Positions 62,543-64,000 of a stretch of DNA of 64,000 bases are shown one piece after another (position 1 is the first letter of the stretch; every line of letters begins with the position of its first letter). The notes beneath the pieces are model-generated. The model ran no database searches, was not told where the DNA came from, and was given only the letters and a program-made list of their open reading frames with translations. The translations under genes and the position numbers were made by a program. Source of the DNA: Listeria cossartiae subsp. cossartiae (GTDB lineage: Bacteria; Bacillota; Bacilli; Lactobacillales; Listeriaceae); NCBI RefSeq assembly GCF_014224155.1, contig NZ_JAASUI010000005.1, forward strand, positions 118,219-182,218, written 5' to 3'.

Positions 62543-63020
62543 ACCGATTCCCCCTATGCCCTTTGATTCCCGCAAACTTAGAGCATAAAACTTATTCTCC
62601 CAGTAGAACATTTTTGCGAAAATATGAGCAAAGAAGAACAAAATCATGAATTAGAAACTTTCACAAATAGTACAAAATATCGCGATAATCAATAGAAAGT
62701 AGAAGCTTTGCTTCAAAAAAGGTACTAAGGAAGGTACCATTTTCACTTAAATAGTGTCCGAAAAAATTTTAATGAAAAGTTGGCGAAAGGTGGCTCAGCT
62801 TATAATAGAAGTATCAAAAGAAACTTACACAATAATTTATAATGTGAGTAAATTTCAATTGTGACAAAAAAGTCAAAAATAGTTAGGTAAAGTAGGAAGT
62901 TTTGTTTTTTTGTTGGGTTCCTTTTAAAAGTGTTTGGTAGTATCATCACTTGTAAGAAGCCACTCATCGCATTATAAAACTATTTGCTAATAACACAAAA
63001 TAGAAATGAGATGACAATAA
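62543..63020. other. 478-base intergenic region between two divergent Crp/Fnr regulators
   Basis: AT-rich, no gene. TATAAT at 62801-62806 with TTGGCG (62780-62785) at a short 15-base spacing is a possible plus-strand promoter. TTACACA (62825-62831) and TGTGAGTAA (62843-62851) form an imperfect inverted repeat of Crp-site character just after it. Nothing else stands out. Confidence 0.35.
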
Positions 63021-63722
63021 ATGCAATCCGTATTTGAAGATTTGTATAGTAAAAAAATTTTGGAAGAAGAATTTGGTTATGCTAGCTTCTTGCAAACTTT
63101 AATCGATAACAAAATCCCTTATAAAAAAATAAAGATGCCGACCAACATGATTTTACTAACTGAAGATACGATAAATACCAAGGTTTATTTTATTGAAAAA
63201 GGGATTGTTTCATTAGAGAAGAATAAAAATGTAATAAGTTTTTTAGGTTCAAACCAAATTGTTGGATTAAATGATTATTTCATGGCCGAAGCAAATGTAT
63301 ATACGGCTAGAGTTATCGAAACAATTACAGCATATGAATTTGATAAAGAAGATATAATTTGCTCGATTATTGGGATGCAAGAGGGGTGGCTCTATTTATA
63401 TCTTAATAATCGAAATCACGAAAATGTACTAATCGAAAAATGCAATCTAATGCGTGGTAATGGGGAAAGTCGCTTGAAAGATTCTTTAGAGCAATTGGGA
63501 ATTTTTTTTGGTGTTGAAAAAGAAGGTATGCTTCGTATTCCGAAATGTTTCACACGAAAAATTATTGCTAACTATTCTAACCTGTCCGTACGTTCAGTCA
63601 CACACCTATGCAGAAAGTTGATAGAATCAGGATTTTTAGCAGAAAATTCGAAGTCTTTTGTTTTGTTGAACAGATATGAAAGTCCGTGCGGAAGAATAAA
63701 GTCCACAGCAACAGCCCCTTAG
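63021..63722 (+). CDS. Crp/Fnr-family regulator, PrfA-like
   Basis: A 233-residue regulator with a beta-roll domain (about 35-130; NMILLTEDTINTKVYFIEKGIVSLEKNKNVISFLGSNQIVGLNDYF) and a C-terminal helix-turn-helix (about 175-225; CFTRKIIANYSNLSVRSVTHLCRKLIESGFL). Only a weak ribosome site (GAGATGA) precedes the ATG. Fourth regulator of this family in the window; targets unknown. Confidence 0.82.
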   Translation: MQSVFEDLYSKKILEEEFGYASFLQTLIDNKIPYKKIKMPTNMILLTEDTINTKVYFIEKGIVSLEKNKNVISFLGSNQIVGLNDYFMAEANVYTARVIETITAYEFDKEDIICSIIGMQEGWLYLYLNNRNHENVLIEKCNLMRGNGESRLKDSLEQLGIFFGVEKEGMLRIPKCFTRKIIANYSNLSVRSVTHLCRKLIESGFLAENSKSFVLLNRYESPCGRIKSTATAP

Positions 63723-63735
63723 CCATACTTAGAAA

Positions 63736-63771
63736 AAAGATAAACTATTTAGTAAAATGGTTTATTTTTTG
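63736..63771 (+). terminator. Terminator of the last Crp/Fnr gene
   Basis: Stem GATAAACTATTT / AAATGGTTTAT followed by six T. Confidence 0.75.
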
Positions 63772-63796
63772 CTTTATAAAGGAGAAAAGTAGGCAT

Positions 63797-63832
63797 TAAA
63801 AAAACAAGCAAAGTAATTACTTTGCTTGTTCA
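63797..63832 (-). terminator. Terminator of the tRNA transcript
   Basis: On the minus strand ACAAGCAAAGTAA / TTACTTTGCTTGT followed by seven T, directly downstream of tRNA-Lys. Confidence 0.9.
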
Positions 63833-63839
63833 TTAAGGA

Positions 63840-63912
63840 TGAGCCGTGCTGGGTTCGAACCAGCGACCCTCTGATTAAAAGTCAGATGCTCTACCAACTG
63901 AGCTAACGGCTC
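63840..63912 (-). tRNA. tRNA-Lys (anticodon TTT)
   Basis: Seven-pair acceptor stem GAGCCGT / ACGGCTC, D arm AGCTCAGTTGGTAGAGC, anticodon arm CTGACTTTTAATCAG with TTT, and T arm with GGTTCGAACC. 73 bases including the discriminator A; no encoded CCA. Confidence 0.96.
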
Positions 63913-63921
63913 TAAATATGA

Positions 63922-63993
63922 CTGGGCTAGCTGGATTCGAACCAGCGCATGACGGAATCAAAATCCGTTGCCTTACCGCTTGGCTATAGCCCA
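63922..63993 (-). tRNA. tRNA-Gln (anticodon TTG)
   Basis: Acceptor stem TGGGCTA / TAGCCCA, D arm GCCAAGCGGTAAGGC, anticodon arm CGGATTTTGATTCCG with TTG, T arm with GGTTCGAATCC, discriminator G. 72 bases, nine bases from tRNA-Lys; more tRNAs of the same cluster may continue beyond the window edge. Confidence 0.95.
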
Positions 63994-64000
63994 ATAATAG

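Noticed and set aside
62825..62851. Possible PrfA box between the divergent Crp/Fnr genes
   Set aside because: It does not fit TTAACANNTGTTAA; kept only as an imperfect inverted repeat.

Overview
The window is low-GC Firmicute DNA and its gene order matches the chromosome of Listeria sensu stricto, most likely L. monocytogenes or a very close relative. The identification rests on the run oppBCDF - spxA - mecA - coiA - pepF - hbp1/hbp2 - isdEF - srtB - two giant wall proteins, on an Rli47-type small RNA between a GNAT gene and a winged-helix gene, and on an nrdAB-flavodoxin-thioredoxin operon. I recognised genes by protein sequence and recalled gene order; no search was run. There is no prophage, IS element, CRISPR array or rRNA. 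Compared with EGD-e this window runs towards decreasing lmo numbers.

Layout. 1-4224: oligopeptide permease operon without its binding protein (oppA should lie just upstream). 4225-8962: spxA, mecA, coiA and pepF. 8963-16051: haem/iron locus with a candidate C-rich-loop small RNA, a winged-helix protein, a Fur box, two NEAT haem proteins, an IsdE/IsdF/ATPase importer, sortase B and a phage Gp157-family protein. 16052-25549: two paralogous wall-anchored adhesins of 1513 and 1346 residues. 25550-31822: small membrane protein, TetR/SDR pair, a GGDEF enzyme, glyoxalase I and II type enzymes back to back, and two Crp/Fnr (PrfA-like) regulators. 31855-37407: AraC regulator plus a five-gene sugar cluster (two Gfo/Idh/MocA oxidoreductases, two TIM-barrel isomerases, a ThuA protein). 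37411-39775: two stress genes behind SigB-type promoters (CsbD and SepA). 39773-45979: YxeA protein, NrdR-controlled class I ribonucleotide reductase operon, two MazG-like pyrophosphohydrolases. 45976-49764: DUF1361 protein, YeiH-type exporter with divergent LysR regulator, PfoR-like EIIC membrane protein. 49840-53262: GntR regulator, mannose-6-phosphate isomerase, winged-helix protein. 53222-56451: Rli47, GNAT, ABC-2 exporter. 56593-61852: PRD regulator, fructose-type PTS and two class II aldolases behind a cre-like site. 61841-63771: two more Crp/Fnr regulators, divergent. 63797-63993: tRNA-Lys and tRNA-Gln.

How the parts fit. The haem locus is one system: Fur senses iron, Hbp2/Hbp1 capture and pass haem across the wall, SrtB anchors them, and IsdE/F with the ATPase import it. 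The most interesting new observation is a small RNA-like unit upstream (about 9058-9156) whose CCCCCTT hairpin loop is perfectly complementary over 12 nt to the ribosome-binding site of hbp2. Other points to check are a non-canonical LASTG sorting signal, an array of AAAAAGTCA motifs at about 40-bp spacing before the second adhesin, a Gp157 phage-family gene in the sortase locus, and an unusual coiA start region.
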